A DNA stretch of 64,000 nt from Gammaproteobacteria bacterium. Its GTDB lineage: Bacteria > Pseudomonadota > Gammaproteobacteria > Pseudomonadales > Pseudohongiellaceae. The stretch is from contig JAURWS010000015.1 in assembly GCA_030654835.1 (NCBI GenBank), forward strand, positions 23,806 to 87,805. The letters run 5' to 3'. A program made the position numbers and the translations under genes. Below the pieces are notes generated by a model. The model did no database searches and had not been told where the DNA came from. It was given only the letters and a program-made list of their open reading frames with translations. Shown here one piece after another: positions 7,357 to 18,529 of the stretch (its first letter is position 1; each line of letters opens with the position of its first letter).

Positions 7357-7779
7357 TTATTCTCGACTGAAGCTTATCAGGCGCGGATCTCTGATGAGAT
7401 CGCTGAGATGGTACTGCCCAAGCGTATCCATAAAACTCTTGTGAGCCTGAGCCAGAATTTGCTTCAGGCCGCAGGCTCCGTGGATGGGGCAGGTATTGGT
7501 TTGGGCGTCAAAACACTCGACAATCTTCGAGCTCTCGAACTGCATGACGACATCGCGGATATTGATCGCACTCGGGGCCATGGCCAGGCGGATACCGCCG
7601 TTGCGGCCCTGCGTGGTGGCGAGATAGCCGAGCTGAGAGAGCGAGTGCACCACCTTGCGCAGATGTTCCTTGGAGATGCCAAAGGCATCCGACACCCTGC
7701 TGATGGTGACGGGCTCGCTGGCCGTGGCCGTATACAGCAGGACTCTGAGTGCATAGTCGGTATGGGTCGTTAAATGCAT
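7357..7779 (-). CDS. nsrR: NsrR-type Rrf2 family nitric-oxide-sensing repressor
   Basis: A 140-residue Rrf2 regulator: winged helix (MHLTTHTDYALRVLLYTA; ISKEHLRKVVHSLSQLGYL) and the wing signature TTQGRNGGIRLA. Three iron-sulfur cysteines, Cys89, Cys97 and Cys103 (CX7CX5C within ECFDAQTNTCPIHGACGLK), fit NsrR rather than IscR or RsrR. NsrR binds a NO-labile cluster and releases DNA when it is nitrosylated. Location next to a truncated haemoglobin and its reductase supports this. The first codons carry GATGCATTTA, itself like an NsrR half-site, so autoregulation is possible but unproven. Confidence 0.88.
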   Translation of the reverse strand: MHLTTHTDYALRVLLYTATASEPVTISRVSDAFGISKEHLRKVVHSLSQLGYLATTQGRNGGIRLAMAPSAINIRDVVMQFESSKIVECFDAQTNTCPIHGACGLKQILAQAHKSFMDTLGQYHLSDLIRDPRLISFSRE

Positions 7780-7825
7780 CGCGAGTCAGGCTCCGGACTG
7801 CGGTTGGCTGCTCTTCAGCGACGAA

Positions 7826-9691
<1,866 letters not shown>

Positions 9692-9753
9692 GGGTTCCCG
9701 TTGTCGGCCGAGGGTGACCGAATGTTGAGCGTGGTAGTTTAAAAGAGCCGGGC

Positions 9754-9782
9754 ATTATAGCCACATAGTGGCAACCTTGCCA
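9754..9782 (-). promoter_or_regulatory. Probable internal sigma-70 promoter for rpoD
   Basis: On the minus strand a perfect TATAAT (9754-9759) is preceded, after a 17-bp spacer, by TGGCAA (9777-9782), a weak -35. It sits 62 bp upstream of the rpoD start in the dnaG-rpoD gap, where other gammaproteobacteria also use an internal rpoD promoter. The spacer contains the small palindrome GCCAC-ATA-GTGGC. Confidence 0.5.
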
Positions 9783-9797
9783 GCTGCCGGTTCAATA

Positions 9798-11660
9798 TCA
9801 ACCGCCTGTATTACCTGACCGCAGACGAGGTTTCAGTTGTTCAATCAATTGCTTCTTGAATTGCTTTTTCTTTGCATCGGCGAGAAGGCTCTCCATCAGG
9901 TAGTGGAACTCGCTCGCGACCCCTTCAAGGGGCGTAATCTTTTCATTCTTCATCAGCAAGGTCAGCTGACTTCCCAGTGGCGTGCCGTAGCAGTGGCCAA
10001 GCATCGTGTAGGTGTTAGTTGTGGGGCTTGATGCCGTTAATTCAATGAGTTCCAGCAATAAATCTGTGTACTGGTCGCCATTTTCGCGCAATGGTTCCAG
10101 ATCCTTGTCCAGGCCGTGTGCAACCTCTGGTTTATAGAGCAGCAATTCGATGGCCTTGAGTCCTGGACTGCGTGGTTCCTGCTTCTGGCGTGCCGCTGGT
10201 TGCCGCGCACTCGTGCCTCGTTTGGGGCCGGCGCTGCGCGGGCTGAAGTCACTCTCGGGCGGCATCGGATAGTCGTAGTCAGGGGGCGCTGAATCGACGG
10301 AGGGCTGCGGGGCTGGCGTACTTTTGTTGACCATGGCCTCGATGGAACGGCTTTCCACCCCTGCCAAGCTGGCGAGGCGATCGAGCATCAATTGCCGGTA
10401 GATACCATTGGGCAGCAGGCGCAGCAGTGGAATGGCCAGGCTGCTGAGCTTGGCCTTGCCTTCTATGCTCTCGGCATCCAGTCCTTCACGCAGGTGGTCG
10501 AAGAAAAAATCCGCGAGCGGCGTGGCATGGTCGATCAGGTTGTTGAACCTGTCTTTGCCGATTTTGCGCACCAGCGTGTCCGGGTCCTCGCCATCGGGGA
10601 GGAACAGAAAACGCACCTGTCTGCCATCTTCAAGGACGGGCAGCGCCGTCTGCAGGCCGCGCCATGCGGCGGTGCGGCCGGCGTTGTCGCCGTCGAAACA
10701 ATAAACCACTTCCGATACCAGCCGGAACAGCCGGGTCAGATGCGTGGCATTGGTGGCGGTACCCAGCGTTGCCACGGCATAGTCGATGCCATGCTGGGCC
10801 AGCGCTACCACGTCCATGTAGCCTTCCACGATCACGAAACGCATCAGCTTTGGGTTGGCGCGGCGCGCCTCATAAAGGCCGTAGAGCTCATTGCCTTTGT
10901 GGTAGACGGGGGTTTCCGGCGAATTCAGGTACTTGGGCTTATCGTCGTTGAGCACCCTGCCGCCGAAGCCGATCACTCTTCCGCGGGTGTCGCGGATCGG
11001 GAACATGATGCGGTCGCGGAAGCGGTCGTATTGGCCTTCCTTGCGGGGACCTTGCTGTGATGAAGCCTCTTCGGCGTTGTCTTGATCGCGCTTGATCAGC
11101 AGGCCGGACTTGATCATGGACTCGATGGTGGATGCGTTGTTGCCCAGTGCCTTGAGCAGATTGTCCCAGCCGGGCGGCGCGAAGCCGATGCCGAACTGTT
11201 TGGCGACCTCGCCGGTCAGTCCGCGTTTTTTCAGGTAATCGACAGCGCGGGTTTTGAGGGGATGTGCGCGCAGTTGCTTCTGGTAGAACTGGTTGGCGTC
11301 GTGCAGTACTGCGAGCAATTGCTTGTTTTCGCTCTGGCGTTTGTCTTCGCCCTTGCCTTCCTCGCGCGGCACTTCCAGGCCATAGTCTCCTGCCAGCGCC
11401 TCGACGGCCTGCGGGAAATCCATGCGTTCGTAGTCCATGACGAAGCCGAGCGCGTTGCCGCCCGCGCCGCAACCGAAGCAGTAATAGAACTGCTTGTCGG
11501 GCTCGACGCTGAAAGAAGGAGATTTTTCTGTGTGGAACGGGCAGAGCGCGGAGTAATTCTTGCCGGTTTTGCGCAGTTTGATGCGCTTGTCGATCACATC
11601 GACAATGTCGACCCGGCTGAGCAGATCATCAATGAATGCTTGCGGAATCAGACCGGCCAT
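9798..11660 (-). CDS. dnaG: DNA primase
   Basis: Synthesises RNA primers at the replication fork. The 620-residue product has the N-terminal CHC2 zinc-binding domain (ALCPFHTEKSPSFSV and YYCFGCGAGG, about residues 38-70), the catalytic core with Toprim motif FVIVEGYMDVVALAQHGI and the DGDNAGRTAA metal-binding step, then a C-terminal helical DnaB-interacting domain after a low-complexity Pro/Ser/Arg linker (about 430-500). Length is slightly above E. coli DnaG (581), mostly because of the linker. It lies between yqeY and rpoD, the usual place in this lineage. Confidence 0.98.
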   Translation of the reverse strand: MAGLIPQAFIDDLLSRVDIVDVIDKRIKLRKTGKNYSALCPFHTEKSPSFSVEPDKQFYYCFGCGAGGNALGFVMDYERMDFPQAVEALAGDYGLEVPREEGKGEDKRQSENKQLLAVLHDANQFYQKQLRAHPLKTRAVDYLKKRGLTGEVAKQFGIGFAPPGWDNLLKALGNNASTIESMIKSGLLIKRDQDNAEEASSQQGPRKEGQYDRFRDRIMFPIRDTRGRVIGFGGRVLNDDKPKYLNSPETPVYHKGNELYGLYEARRANPKLMRFVIVEGYMDVVALAQHGIDYAVATLGTATNATHLTRLFRLVSEVVYCFDGDNAGRTAAWRGLQTALPVLEDGRQVRFLFLPDGEDPDTLVRKIGKDRFNNLIDHATPLADFFFDHLREGLDAESIEGKAKLSSLAIPLLRLLPNGIYRQLMLDRLASLAGVESRSIEAMVNKSTPAPQPSVDSAPPDYDYPMPPESDFSPRSAGPKRGTSARQPAARQKQEPRSPGLKAIELLLYKPEVAHGLDKDLEPLRENGDQYTDLLLELIELTASSPTTNTYTMLGHCYGTPLGSQLTLLMKNEKITPLEGVASEFHYLMESLLADAKKKQFKKQLIEQLKPRLRSGNTGG

Positions 11661-11725
11661 GCGTCACGATACCTGAGAGTGATGAATCGGGGGACTTGCG
11701 GGGTCTATCGTCCTTGCGCTGCCAG

Positions 11726-12184
11726 CTAGCTGCCGGACAGTTGTTGCTTGATGATCTGGCTGACAGCGGCCATGTCGGCACGGCCGATCACCGCAGGGCG
11801 TACGGCCGCCATGACTTTGCCCATGTCCTGAATGCCAGTGGCTCCGGATTCTGCCAGCGCTTTGCTTATGATCGCTTTCAGGTCATCGGCAGACAGTGCC
11901 TGGGGCATGAATTCCTGCAATACACTGATTTCGGCAGTCTCGATGTCGGCGAGGTCCTGACGATTGCCGGCCTCGTACTGCCTCACCGATTCGCGGCGCT
12001 GCTTGATCATTTTGTCCAGAATGCCGGTGACGCGAGTGTCATCCGGATCGATGCGCTCGTCGACTTCGATCTTCTTGATTTCGGCCAATGCCAAACGAAT
12101 AGTCCCCAGGCGAACCTTGTCTTTGGCCCGCATGGCGTCTTTCATTGCTTCTGTGATCCGCTGTTTAAGCGCGCTTTCTGCCAT
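11726..12184 (-). CDS. GatB/YqeY domain protein
   Basis: A 152-residue protein of the GatB/YqeY family (MAESALKQRITEAMKDAMRA, then KVRLGTIRLALAEIKKIEV and the conserved FMPQALSADDL and DMGKVMAAV segments). The domain resembles the tRNA-binding tail of the GatB amidotransferase subunit, but stand-alone YqeY has no firmly assigned reaction. It sits between rpsU and dnaG, a common variant of the macromolecular synthesis operon in pseudomonads and many other proteobacteria, though not in E. coli. Confidence 0.93.
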   Translation of the reverse strand: MAESALKQRITEAMKDAMRAKDKVRLGTIRLALAEIKKIEVDERIDPDDTRVTGILDKMIKQRRESVRQYEAGNRQDLADIETAEISVLQEFMPQALSADDLKAIISKALAESGATGIQDMGKVMAAVRPAVIGRADMAAVSQIIKQQLSGS

Positions 12185-12255
12185 TTGCTGTCCAGTGAAC
12201 TTGATGAGCCGAGGCCCGAAAGTCGGGCTGCTCTCAACAGACTGCGATTATGCGA

Positions 12256-12471
12256 TTAATAGAAGCGCTTGGTCTTCTTGTTTTCGCGTTGCAGTTTCTT
12301 CAGATGACGCTTCACCGCTGCTGCTGCTTTGCGCTTGCGTGCTGCTGTGGGCTTCTCGTAGAACTCTTTGCGGCGAACTTCTGCCAGCACTCCGGCTTTC
12401 TCACATGAACGCTTGAATCTGCGCAGGGCTACGTCAAACGGTTCATTTTCTTTCAGTTTTACCATCGGCAT
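12256..12471 (-). CDS. rpsU: 30S ribosomal protein S21
   Basis: A 71-residue basic protein with the invariant S21 sequence [20 protein letters not shown] and a lysine/arginine-rich C-terminus ([17 protein letters not shown]). It is the first gene of the rpsU-yqeY-dnaG-rpoD operon. The 251-bp gap to tsaD (12472-12722) must hold both divergent promoters. On the minus strand TTAACA near 12573 and TTTAAT near 12549 are possible elements for rpsU, but the spacing is short; I see nothing else there. Confidence 0.98.
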   Translation of the reverse strand: MPMVKLKENEPFDVALRRFKRSCEKAGVLAEVRRKEFYEKPTAARKRKAAAAVKRHLKKLQRENKKTKRFY

Positions 12472-12722
12472 AATGACTGGATACCTTCCAAAGTTGTTGC
12501 GCTAATTACTGTTTCCGGCCGCCCCCACAACGAGGGTTGCCCATTAAAATCAAAGGGGGCATATGTTAATGCGGCAATCAGGCAAATGCAAAGGAATCAT
12601 ACGAGAGAAAGCGACATTGCCCGCAAGCCCTTGAGCGACGCGGACTTTGTGGCTTCTGGCTGGTTATTTTCGCTGCTGCTGGCATATGATAGCGGCCTTT
12701 TCGAGAAAGGGTTGTCAGGCTG

Positions 12723-13793
12723 ATGCGGGTTTTAGGTATAGAAACATCCTGCGATGAAACCGGTGTTGCTGTCTACGACAGTGAGCAGGGGCTCCTCGCA
12801 GACAGTCTCTACAGTCAGGTCGACATCCATGCGCGCTTCGGTGGTGTGGTGCCGGAACTCGCCTCCCGCGATCATATCCGCAAGACATTGCCCCTGATTA
12901 TGGAGGTGCTGGAACGCTCAGGAACGGCATTGTCTGATCTGGATGGCATCGCCTATACCTCAGGGCCTGGGCTCATCGGGGCTCTGCTGGTAGGTGCGAG
13001 CGTTGGTCGCTCATTGGGCATGGCCCTGGATGTCCCGACGATCGGCGTGCATCACATGGAGGGCCACCTGCTCGCCCCGATGCTGGAAGAGTCGCCCCCA
13101 GCCTTCCCGTTCGTTGCCTTGCTGGTCTCCGGTGGACATACCCAGCTGGTGCGGGTCGATGGTATCGGCAGTTACACCCTGCTCGGAGAGTCGTTGGATG
13201 ATGCCGCAGGCGAGGCATTCGACAAGGTCGGCAAGATGCTCGGCCTCGCCTATCCGGGCGGGCCACGAGTTGCAGCGCTGGCAGAGTCCGGTACTCCCGG
13301 GCGGTTTACCTTCCCGAGGCCGATGACCAACCGTCCCGGCCTTGAGTTCAGTTTCAGTGGTCTGAAGACCTTCGTGCGCAACACACTGGTGGAGGCACTC
13401 GCCAGCAGTGCCAATGGTGAGGTCGATCAACAAACCAAGGCGGACATCGCCTTCGCCTTCGAGGACGCCGTCGTTCAGACCTTTGTGATCAAGTGCCGCC
13501 GCGCACTGCAACAGACCGGGCTGAAGACCTTGATCATTGCCGGCGGAGTCAGCGCCAACCTGCGTCTGCGGGCCGGGCTGCAGGCGATGGTCGAGAAGGA
13601 GAAGAGCCAATTGTTCTATGCCAAGCCGCGTTTCTGCACCGACAATGGCGCCATGATTGCCTATGCGGGATGTCAGCGTCTGCTGGCTGGCGAGCGCGAC
13701 GGACTGGAGCTGAACGTCAGGCCGCGCTGGCCGCTGGCGAGCCTTGCGCCCATCGGTACTTCCAACAACACCCCCAGCGGTTCTTCCCACTAA
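12723..13793 (+). CDS. tsaD: tRNA N6-adenosine threonylcarbamoyltransferase
   Basis: Transfers the threonylcarbamoyl group to A37 of ANN-decoding tRNAs, with TsaB and TsaE. The 356-residue protein shows the ASKHA fold motifs: [15 protein letters not shown] at the N-terminus, the metal-binding [10 protein letters not shown] (about residues 110-119), [36 protein letters not shown], and [13 protein letters not shown] near the end. The [13 protein letters not shown] start is the family norm. It is divergent from rpsU, as in E. coli and Pseudomonas, and is followed 19 bp later by folB. Confidence 0.97.
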   Translation: MRVLGIETSCDETGVAVYDSEQGLLADSLYSQVDIHARFGGVVPELASRDHIRKTLPLIMEVLERSGTALSDLDGIAYTSGPGLIGALLVGASVGRSLGMALDVPTIGVHHMEGHLLAPMLEESPPAFPFVALLVSGGHTQLVRVDGIGSYTLLGESLDDAAGEAFDKVGKMLGLAYPGGPRVAALAESGTPGRFTFPRPMTNRPGLEFSFSGLKTFVRNTLVEALASSANGEVDQQTKADIAFAFEDAVVQTFVIKCRRALQQTGLKTLIIAGGVSANLRLRAGLQAMVEKEKSQLFYAKPRFCTDNGAMIAYAGCQRLLAGERDGLELNVRPRWPLASLAPIGTSNNTPSGSSH

Positions 13794-13812
13794 CAGCAGG
13801 TCTCTTGCCAGC

Positions 13813-14202
13813 ATGGACATCGTCTACATTCACGACCTGCGGATCGAGACCATCATCGGCATCTATGACTGGGAGCGCGAACGTCGGCAAACCATCAGTC
13901 TGGATATGGAGATGGGAACCGATATACGGCCCGCCGCTGCCAGCGACGACATCGCGCTCGCGCTGGATTATCACGCCGTCGCCATGCGTCTGATTGGCTT
14001 TATCGAGGGGAGTGAGTTTCTGCTCCTCGAAACCATGGCCGAGAGCGTGGCGGCCCTTGTGATGCGCGAGTTCTCCGTGCCCTGGCTGCGCCTGCGTATT
14101 GGCAAGCCCGGCGCCGTTGCCGGTGCCAGGGACGTCGGCGTCAGCATCGAAAGAGGCTCACGCAGCGCAGCGCAGCCTATCGTCAGCAGCGCTGCGGAGT
14201 AG
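13813..14202 (+). CDS. folB: Dihydroneopterin aldolase
   Basis: Folate pathway enzyme that cleaves dihydroneopterin to 6-hydroxymethyl-dihydropterin and glycolaldehyde. The 129-residue protein starts MDIVYIHDLRIETIIGIYDWE, the canonical FolB opening, and contains LALDYHAVAMRLIGFIE, the conserved FLLLETMAESVA and LRIGKPGAVAGARDVGVSIE. The frame is open upstream to 13744, but the ATG at 13813 is where homology begins. It lies between tsaD and folK with 6 bp to folK, so two consecutive folate steps are co-transcribed. Confidence 0.95.
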   Translation: MDIVYIHDLRIETIIGIYDWERERRQTISLDMEMGTDIRPAAASDDIALALDYHAVAMRLIGFIEGSEFLLLETMAESVAALVMREFSVPWLRLRIGKPGAVAGARDVGVSIERGSRSAAQPIVSSAAE

Positions 14203-14208
14203 CGCGCC

Positions 14209-14730
14209 ATGACACTCGTGGCTCTGAGTCTGGGCAGCAACAGCGATCCCGAACACTATCTCATTGCGGGACTGAATGCGCTGCAGGCGAAATTCGGTGC
14301 CTTGCAGATATCCTCTGTTTTCGAGAGCAAGCCGGTTGGGTTTACGGGTGCCAATTTTCTGAACCTGGCCGTCGTCATCGATACCATCGACACACTGGAG
14401 GAGTTGGCGCGCTATCTGAAGCGGCTGGAGGATGAGCACGGCCGCATTCGCAGCGAACCGCGATTCAGTGGCCGCACGCTGGATATCGACATCCTGACCT
14501 ATGGAGATCTCTGTGGAGTCCATGCCGGGATCGTATTGCCGAGGGAAGAGGTGATAGAGAACGCCCATGTGCTGTGTCCATTGGCGCAGCTATGCGGTGA
14601 TTGGCTGCACGCCTCCAGCGGTCGCACCTACGCCCAGCTATGGGATGCCTATGACAAGTCCCGCCAGCCTTTGTGGCCGGTGAACTTCGAGTGGCGCGGG
14701 CGACAGATATCAGCGCGCATGACGCCCTGA
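14209..14730 (+). CDS. folK: 2-amino-4-hydroxy-6-hydroxymethyldihydropteridine pyrophosphokinase
   Basis: HPPK of 173 residues: N-terminal LSLGSNSDPEHYL, the FxNLAV segment (NFLNLAVVIDT), and the signature RFSGRTLDIDILTYGD (about residues 84-99) with its metal-binding aspartates. The usual Pro of RxxPRTLDID is missing. It diphosphorylates the product of FolB. The stop is followed by a dyad (CTCAGCGCC ... GGCGCTGAG) shared with the end of the convergent Kef gene. Confidence 0.94.
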   Translation: MTLVALSLGSNSDPEHYLIAGLNALQAKFGALQISSVFESKPVGFTGANFLNLAVVIDTIDTLEELARYLKRLEDEHGRIRSEPRFSGRTLDIDILTYGDLCGVHAGIVLPREEVIENAHVLCPLAQLCGDWLHASSGRTYAQLWDAYDKSRQPLWPVNFEWRGRQISARMTP

Positions 14731-14793
14731 CTCAGCGCCGTAATCGATTTCCCCGATTGATGCGGTGCATGGGAATGCCCTCATGGCGCTGAG
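14731..14793. terminator. Inverted repeat between convergent folK and Kef antiporter genes
   Basis: CTCAGCGCC (14731-14739) pairs perfectly with GGCGCTGAG (14785-14793). The 45-base interior contains two smaller stems (AATCG/CGATT and GCAT/ATGC), so a branched hairpin is likely. There is no long T tract. Placed between two converging stops, it is probably a bidirectional transcription end. Confidence 0.4.
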
Positions 14794-16337
14794 GTCGGCA
14801 GGATGTTCCGCCGCACATGTTCTGCCAACCCGAACCCTGCTTCCGACATCGTCAGATAGGTCTGGTCCGCACCAGCCGCCATGATCTGGCGCGCCTCGTC
14901 CTCGTGCATGCTGTGCGACACCACCAGTCCCTTGAAGCCACTCTTGCGCAGCTTGCGGGTAGCGATCTGTTTGGCCTCAGCCTCGTTGAGGCTGAGAATT
15001 ACTGCCCGCACGGAGCCGTAATCTAGGCGGCTCCAGAACATCGGATCCTCGGCGTCGGCGAAGAAGATATGGTGACCGAGCTTGTGATGCTGCAGCACTC
15101 GCGCCGGGTCAGAATCCAGTGCCACCACCTTGCACTTGTCCTGCAGGTATTCGTATGCGGCGCTGCCGGTGCGCCCCATGCCCATGATGAGCACGTCGGC
15201 GTCGCCCAGCGACAGAGGCTGTTCGTCAGGATGGCGAATATCGCGCTCCAAGGGGAGCAGGTGCCGGGCCAGCCGCTCATAAAGCGGATGCGCGAAGCGA
15301 TTCAAGGGGGCGGACACGACGAAGGAGAGAGCGACGGTCAGAGCCAGCGGCACAATCCAATCTGGCGAGGCGACGCTGGCGACAATGAGGCCGAATTCGC
15401 TGTAATTGGTAAGACTCAGTCCGGACAGGAAGGCGCTGCGAGCCCGCAATTTGAACGCGACCAGCACCACGATGAAGAGCAGCGCCTTCAATGGCAGCAG
15501 CGCCGTCATGATCAGCGCGAAGATCCAGGCATCGGCATCGGGCAGACCACCGACGCCGATCTGCAGGAAGAAGCCCACCAGGAAAAATTCCTTGATGCCC
15601 CACAAGGCCTTGGAGAGTTCTCCGGCGCGCTTGTGCCCCGCCAGCAGGGCGCCGAAGATCAGCGCCCCCAGCTCCGAACTCAGCCCGGCCTGCTCGAAAC
15701 CGAAACCCCCGATCACCAGTGCCAGCAACAGGCCGAACAGAACCTGCAGGTCGTCACTGCCGCTGGCATCCATCAACTTGAACAGCAGGGGGCGCAGCAG
15801 GGGCAGGCCAAAGACCAGCAGTGCCCAGGCCGAGGGTGTGGTGCCGTTGGCGAAGCTCATCACCAGCATGGCCAGCAGATCCTGCAGGACCAGGATGCCG
15901 ATGGCGACACGGCCATGGAAGGCGCGCAGCTCGCGCTTGCCCTCCAGCACCTTGGCGGCCAGCACCGTGCTGGAGAATGACAAGGCCAGCGCCAGCATCA
16001 GGGCTTCGTACAAAGTGATATCCATGAACAGATAGAACGCTGGCGTCAGCAGGGCACTGGAGAGCACGAAATGCAGAGTGCCACCGCCAATCACTTCCGG
16101 CTTGATCAGGTTGCGCACGTTGAGCTTGAGGCCAACCGTGAAGAGCAGGAGCAGAACTCCGAGATGGGAGACATGACTCAGGACCTCGCCACTGCCTGAT
16201 GGTAGCCCGAGCAGGGAAGATTGGGATGAAATCAGAAAACCGGCGGCGAGGTAACCGACCAGTGGTGGCAATCCGGTCAGGCGCACCAAAAAGCCAACGC
16301 TGAACGCAAATCCAATCCACACGGCCTCAAGCATCAA
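14781..16337 (-). CDS. Kef-type cation:proton antiporter with TrkA-N (RCK) domain
   Basis: A 518-residue CPA2-family transporter: about 12 membrane segments (residues 1-370), then a cytoplasmic nucleotide-binding domain with [18 protein letters not shown] (RCK/TrkA-N GxGxxG) and a following Asp at the end of the second strand ([10 protein letters not shown]). The layout is that of the YbaL/KefB group, which exchanges K+ or Na+ for protons under redox or NAD(H) control. No KefF/KefG ancillary gene is adjacent. Its start overlaps the end of cca by 11 bp, so the two are co-transcribed. Confidence 0.9.
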   Translation of the reverse strand: MMLEAVWIGFAFSVGFLVRLTGLPPLVGYLAAGFLISSQSSLLGLPSGSGEVLSHVSHLGVLLLLFTVGLKLNVRNLIKPEVIGGGTLHFVLSSALLTPAFYLFMDITLYEALMLALALSFSSTVLAAKVLEGKRELRAFHGRVAIGILVLQDLLAMLVMSFANGTTPSAWALLVFGLPLLRPLLFKLMDASGSDDLQVLFGLLLALVIGGFGFEQAGLSSELGALIFGALLAGHKRAGELSKALWGIKEFFLVGFFLQIGVGGLPDADAWIFALIMTALLPLKALLFIVVLVAFKLRARSAFLSGLSLTNYSEFGLIVASVASPDWIVPLALTVALSFVVSAPLNRFAHPLYERLARHLLPLERDIRHPDEQPLSLGDADVLIMGMGRTGSAAYEYLQDKCKVVALDSDPARVLQHHKLGHHIFFADAEDPMFWSRLDYGSVRAVILSLNEAEAKQIATRKLRKSGFKGLVVSHSMHEDEARQIMAAGADQTYLTMSEAGFGLAEHVRRNILPTSAP

Positions 16338-17643
16338 GAGTCTCCTTGCTTTTCAATGCTGTGGCGATGGCGATGGCGATGGTGCGCTGCTGGCGGATCA
16401 AGTCCTGTGGAAGCGGGCCGTGCCCGCGATCGATTGACTCCTTATCTGATCGTGGGCGGGCCTTTATGCCCTCGGGTACGCTCCCACAGGTTTCCAGCAA
16501 GGCTTTGATGTCGACGCTCAGGGCCGCCTGCAGCGCGTGCCGCAGCCGTTCAGCCTGCGGATACGCCGTGTCTTCGAATCCGGTACGCCCGCGCGCATCG
16601 GCCTCGCAGACGAGCAGAAACTGCTGCATCTGCTCAGGCCTGCGGAAGGCATCCAGTGCTTCCAGCAGGCGCAATATGGTCGCTGGACGCAGTTCGGCGA
16701 TGCGGTGGCAGTGGGTATGATATTCGCTCGCCAGCCGCGCTATGGCGGCGTATTTGTTGGGCACGCGCAGTCGTTCACACAGGCGTTTCAGTGGCGTCAG
16801 CCCGAGCTTCTCGTGGCCGTAGTGATGTGGCCAGTTGCCGGGCGGTGTGACGGCCTTGCCGAGATCGTGCACCAGTGTCGCGAAGCGCACGACAGGGTCT
16901 GAGGAAAGGCGTGTGGCCTGCTCCAGGCACATCATGACATGCACGCCGGTGTCGACCTCCGGGTGATAGTGCTCCGGTTGTGGCACGCCGAACAGGGCAT
17001 CCACTTCGGGCAGGATCGCCGCGAGTGCGCCGCAGGCGCGCAGCGTGCGAAAGAATACCGCTGGGGAACGTTCCCGCAATGCCTTGTCCATCTCCTGCCA
17101 GACCCGTTCGGCCACCAGGTGGTCGAGTTCACCGCTGGCACTCATGCGCGTCATCAGCGCCAGTGTCTCATCGGCGACGCGGAATCCGAGGTGGGCGAAA
17201 CGCGCGGCAAAGCGTGCTACCCGCAGCACGCGCAGGGGATCTTCACTGAAGGCGGGTGAGACATGCCGCAGGACGCGCTGTTCGAGGTCGGCCTGGCCGT
17301 GGTAGGGATCGATGAGGTTGTCGTGTTCGTCCTGGGCGATGGCGTTGATGGTGAGGTCGCGGCGCAGCAGGTCCTCCTCAAGCGTCACACTGGCGGAGGC
17401 ATTGAAGGCGAAGCCTGTGTAGCCGGGCCCGGTCTTGCGTTCGGTGCGGGCGAGGGCGTATTCGGCTTTGGTCTGGGGATGGAGAAATACGGGAAAGTCG
17501 CGGCCTACCTGCTGATAACCCAGAGCCAGCATCTCGGCGACACTGCCCCCGACGACCACGTAGTCCCGGTCCGAGCCGGAGGCCGAATTTGAAAACCCGA
17601 GCAGTCTGTCGCGTACGGCGCCCCCGACGAGGTAGGTTTTCAT
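16327..17643 (-). CDS. cca: CCA tRNA nucleotidyltransferase with HD domain, carrying a REP-derived insertion
   Basis: Adds and repairs the 3'-CCA of tRNAs. The 438-residue protein starts [16 protein letters not shown], has the nucleotidyltransferase core [10 protein letters not shown], the [14 protein letters not shown] motif, and an HD phosphohydrolase domain ([14 protein letters not shown] and HYGHE, about residues 255-280). Near the C-terminus residues of about 390-416 ([14 protein letters not shown] and what follows) are translated from an 85-bp REP palindrome pair (16405-16489). The flanking residues LLET and PQDLIRQQR look like normal family sequence. A (GCGATG)n run then encodes AIAIAIATA. 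The frame stays open, so the enzyme probably works with an extra surface loop. Confidence 0.95.
   Translation of the reverse strand: MKTYLVGGAVRDRLLGFSNSASGSDRDYVVVGGSVAEMLALGYQQVGRDFPVFLHPQTKAEYALARTERKTGPGYTGFAFNASASVTLEEDLLRRDLTINAIAQDEHDNLIDPYHGQADLEQRVLRHVSPAFSEDPLRVLRVARFAARFAHLGFRVADETLALMTRMSASGELDHLVAERVWQEMDKALRERSPAVFFRTLRACGALAAILPEVDALFGVPQPEHYHPEVDTGVHVMMCLEQATRLSSDPVVRFATLVHDLGKAVTPPGNWPHHYGHEKLGLTPLKRLCERLRVPNKYAAIARLASEYHTHCHRIAELRPATILRLLEALDAFRRPEQMQQFLLVCEADARGRTGFEDTAYPQAERLRHALQAALSVDIKALLETCGSVPEGIKARPRSDKESIDRGHGPLPQDLIRQQRTIAIAIATALKSKETLDA
16405..16489. repeat. REP pair (long-arm variant) inside cca
   Basis: Two inverted REP arms, CTGTGGAAGCGGGCCGTGCCC and the opposing GGTACGCTCCCACAG end, separated by a short unrelated loop. 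The arm containing GTACCCGAGGGCATAAAG is shared with the pair at 62437-62523, defining a long-arm subtype. It lies fully within the cca reading frame. Confidence 0.88.
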
Positions 17644-17694
17644 GAGTTCGGGTGGGTTCCAGTGAAAGCTGATGGTGAGAGTGTAACGCCCGGC

Positions 17695-18510
17695 TCAGAC
17701 GCTGAACAGTTGATGGTCCTCCAGACGCATCACGCTCAGTTCCCGCCCCCAGACACAGCCGGTGTCCATGGCGTAGACGAGGGGGTTGCCGGTTTGGCCC
17801 TCCAGGGCGGCCCAATGGCCGAAGAGGATGCGGGTGGCAGGGGTTAGCTTCTCGAATTTGTACCAGGGGTGGTAGCCTTCGGGGGCAGCAGTAAGCCCTT
17901 CTTTCACTTGCAGATTCAATGTGCCGCGTTCGTCGCAGAAACGCATGCGGGTCAGGTAGTTGGTGATGCAGCGCAGGCGCTCGTACCCGACCAGGCTGTT
18001 CTTCCAGCGCTTGGGAGTATCCCCGTACATGTTTTCGAAGAAATGCAGGAAATCGGTGCCGCGCAGGGTCAGTTCCACCTCTGCGGCCAGCTCCAGAGTC
18101 TTTTGCAATGACCATTGTGGTGCCACACCCGCATGCACCATGAGGAAATATTGCAGGCCCTCGTTGGTCTCGATGCAGTCATAGTGGGCGAGTGGTTTGC
18201 GACGCAGCCAGTCGCTCAGCTCCGCGCAATCGGGAGCATCCAACAGCTGCTGCAGGGTGTCTTTGGCGCGCGAGGGCGCGACGCCGTAATAGATGGCGAG
18301 GAAGTGCAGGTCGTGGTTGCCGAGCACGATGGTGGCGGCGCTGCCGAGGTCCCGCAGATAGCGCAGGGTATCCAGCGACTTCGGCCCCCGGTTGATCAGG
18401 TCGCCGACGCACCACAGCCGGTCCTGGCCGGGCTTGAAGTCGATATTGGTGAGCAATTGCCGCAGGGGTTTGTAACACCCCTGAATGTCTCCGATCACGT
18501 ATGTCGACAT
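17695..18510 (-). CDS. apaH: Symmetrical bis(5'-nucleosyl)-tetraphosphatase
   Basis: Hydrolyses Ap4A symmetrically to two ADP; in E. coli it also removes Np4 caps from RNA. The 271-residue protein has the metallophosphatase motifs VIGDIQGCYKPL, CVGDLINRGPKSLD and VLGNHDLHFLAI at the N-terminus and later MVHAGVAPQW. It follows apaG by 19 bp, the standard order in the lptD operon, and is followed by cca after 51 bp. Confidence 0.97.
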   Translation of the reverse strand: MSTYVIGDIQGCYKPLRQLLTNIDFKPGQDRLWCVGDLINRGPKSLDTLRYLRDLGSAATIVLGNHDLHFLAIYYGVAPSRAKDTLQQLLDAPDCAELSDWLRRKPLAHYDCIETNEGLQYFLMVHAGVAPQWSLQKTLELAAEVELTLRGTDFLHFFENMYGDTPKRWKNSLVGYERLRCITNYLTRMRFCDERGTLNLQVKEGLTAAPEGYHPWYKFEKLTPATRILFGHWAALEGQTGNPLVYAMDTGCVWGRELSVMRLEDHQLFSV

Positions 18511-18529
18511 ATTGCCCGGCGGCCTTCCT

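Noticed and set aside
16360..16382. Tandem GCGATG repeat as a phase-variation tract
   Set aside because: The unit is 6 bp, so copy-number change would not shift the cca frame; it only lengthens the Ile-Ala tail.
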